Origin: Sphingomonas crusticola
Lineage (GTDB): Bacteria; Pseudomonadota; Alphaproteobacteria; Sphingomonadales; Sphingomonadaceae
Direction: 5' to 3'
Assembly: GCF_003391115.1 (NCBI RefSeq)
Contig: NZ_QTJP01000001.1
Location: forward strand, 1,736,001-1,800,000
Length of the DNA stretch: 64,000 bases
A model generated the notes under the pieces. It saw only the letters and a program-made list of their open reading frames with translations, had not been told where the DNA came from and ran no database searches. Made by a program: the position numbers and the translations under genes. Shown here one piece after another: positions 63,323 to 64,000 of the stretch (position 1 is its first letter; every line of letters starts with the position of its first letter).

Positions 63323-63417
63323 CGTCGCCCCGCACTTGTTCCGGGGTCCACCGCGCCGCGCGATCAAGTCACCCGGATTCGCGTCGCGGTGGATGCCGGG
63401 CCAGGCCCGGCATGACG
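63323..63417. repeat. Dispersed palindromic repeat, 'CGTCATGCC' family
   Basis: Starts CGTCGCCCCGCACTTGTTCC and ends GCCGGGCCAGGCCCGGCATG plus ACG. Inner arms TCCACCGCG (63347-63355) and CGCGGTGGA (63385-63393) are exact inverses. It lies between tal-pgi and gnd and shares words with 14580-14660 and 44115-44174. Confidence 0.7.
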
Positions 63418-63428
63418 ATAAAAGGAGG

Positions 63429-64000
63429 TCAGTTGTTCAACGCTTCGGTCACCAACGCTTCGAGCCGGCTGAGGTCGCCGGTCTTGAGGTGCACGCGCAG
63501 CACGCGCTGTCCGCGCTCCGCCAGCACGTCGAGATCGCCCCGCGCCTGCGCAATCTGGACATTGCCGAACGTCGCCTTGCGCCCCGGTATGGCGAGGTCG
63601 GGATCGGGGTGGCGCGTAATCTCGATGAACACGCCGCTCTTGGGTCCGCCCTTATAGGCCTGGCCGGTCGAATGGAGGAAACGCGGGCCGAAGCCCGCAA
63701 TGGTGGCGACGCCTCTGGCCTCGACCACCGCCTCGCGCATGCGGGCGATCACCGCCTCATGCTCGTCATTGCGTTCGATATAGGCCAGGAAACCGACATA
63801 ATCGCCCGGGTTGGCGCTGGCCAAATGGGTGCGCAGGATTTCGACCGGATCGCTCGGCGCGAATTCATGCTCGCCCGGTGCGAAGAAGGCGAGTTCCGCA
63901 TGCTCATGGAACGGCGTCTCCGGGGCGAGGCTGCCGGATTGCTCGTAGGCATCCACCAGCTCGCGCGTCTTGATCTTGGCGTCCTCGACGTCGGGTTGGT
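63429..64000 (-). CDS. Bifunctional transaldolase / glucose-6-phosphate isomerase, C-terminal part
   Basis: The visible 190 codons run off the right edge with no start; the frame is open from 64000 to the stop at 63429. The sequence matches the end of the fused Tal-Pgi of alphaproteobacteria: FGPRFLHSTGQAYKGGP is the isomerase C-terminal signature (His and Lys near the active site), and RKATFGNVQIAQARGDLDVL and LRVHLKTG follow. It would join pentose phosphate carbon to glucose-6-phosphate, fitting gnd and zwf downstream. Confidence 0.85.
   Translation of the reverse strand, partial: QPDVEDAKIKTRELVDAYEQSGSLAPETPFHEHAELAFFAPGEHEFAPSDPVEILRTHLASANPGDYVGFLAYIERNDEHEAVIARMREAVVEARGVATIAGFGPRFLHSTGQAYKGGPKSGVFIEITRHPDPDLAIPGRKATFGNVQIAQARGDLDVLAERGQRVLRVHLKTGDLSRLEALVTEALNN

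Overview
This is a GC-rich, gene-dense chromosomal stretch of an alphaproteobacterium, most likely of the order Sphingomonadales (Sphingomonas or a close relative). The reasons are the gene order trpE-trpG-trpD-trpC-moaC-moeA-lexA, the divergent amiC/rne pair, RF2 encoded without a frameshift, the GTTC-N7-GTTC LexA box typical of alphaproteobacteria, a hopanoid-type nucleoside phosphorylase, the short 6-phosphogluconate dehydrogenase with Zwf and Tal-Pgi, and several families of dispersed intergenic palindromes of the kind seen in sphingomonads. The genus assignment is an inference from these features, not from a search. I see no rRNA, tRNA, transposase, phage gene or CRISPR array.

Layout. 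1-1.9 kb: two secreted glycosidases (GH35-like then GH27) in one minus-strand operon. 2-6 kb: a tight minus-strand run of queuosine-precursor transporter, argB, yggT, folD, a small secreted protein and marC. 6-11 kb: 3-hydroxyacyl-CoA dehydrogenase, the ergothioneine pair egtB-egtD, a PduO-type cobalamin adenosyltransferase with a HIG1-like membrane protein, and gluQ. 11-16 kb: HNH endonuclease, glutaryl-CoA dehydrogenase, pdxH-phzF, mnmA, and a GlsB-type stress membrane protein behind a candidate EcfG promoter. 16-22.5 kb: SIMPL protein, ligA, a LysR-pirin-WrbA electrophile/redox module and a secreted esterase. 22.6-33 kb: DUF1697, VOC protein, lexA, moeA, an AAC(6')-like acetyltransferase, moaC, trpC, trpD and trpG. 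An oppositely oriented ArsR/SdpR-type repressor and small membrane protein then interrupt the locus before trpE and ppiD.

33-42 kb: tpiA, sodB, yciB, ftsY, mtaB (carrying an in-frame palindromic repeat), dapF, hflK-hflC and a DegP-type protease. 42-51.6 kb: an envelope cluster of amiC, an exported methyltransferase-fold protein, mrcA (PBP1A), prfB and a lipoprotein methyltransferase-fold protein, divergent from rne with its long leader. 51.7-58.4 kb: BepA-like M48 protease and DsbA-like oxidoreductase, then a TonB-dependent receptor with a glycerophosphodiester phosphodiesterase behind a possible Pho box, and a Crp-family regulator. 58.4-64 kb: HpnG-like phosphorylase, two HAD phosphatases, zwf, gnd and the end of tal-pgi.

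Most of the window is ordinary core genome. No complete new system stands out. The points most worth a second look are the repeat inside mtaB, the sdpR-like cassette within the trp locus, the aminoglycoside-acetyltransferase-like gene inside the molybdopterin operon, the two exported methyltransferase-fold proteins coupled to envelope genes, the receptor/phosphodiesterase pair, and the repeat families.
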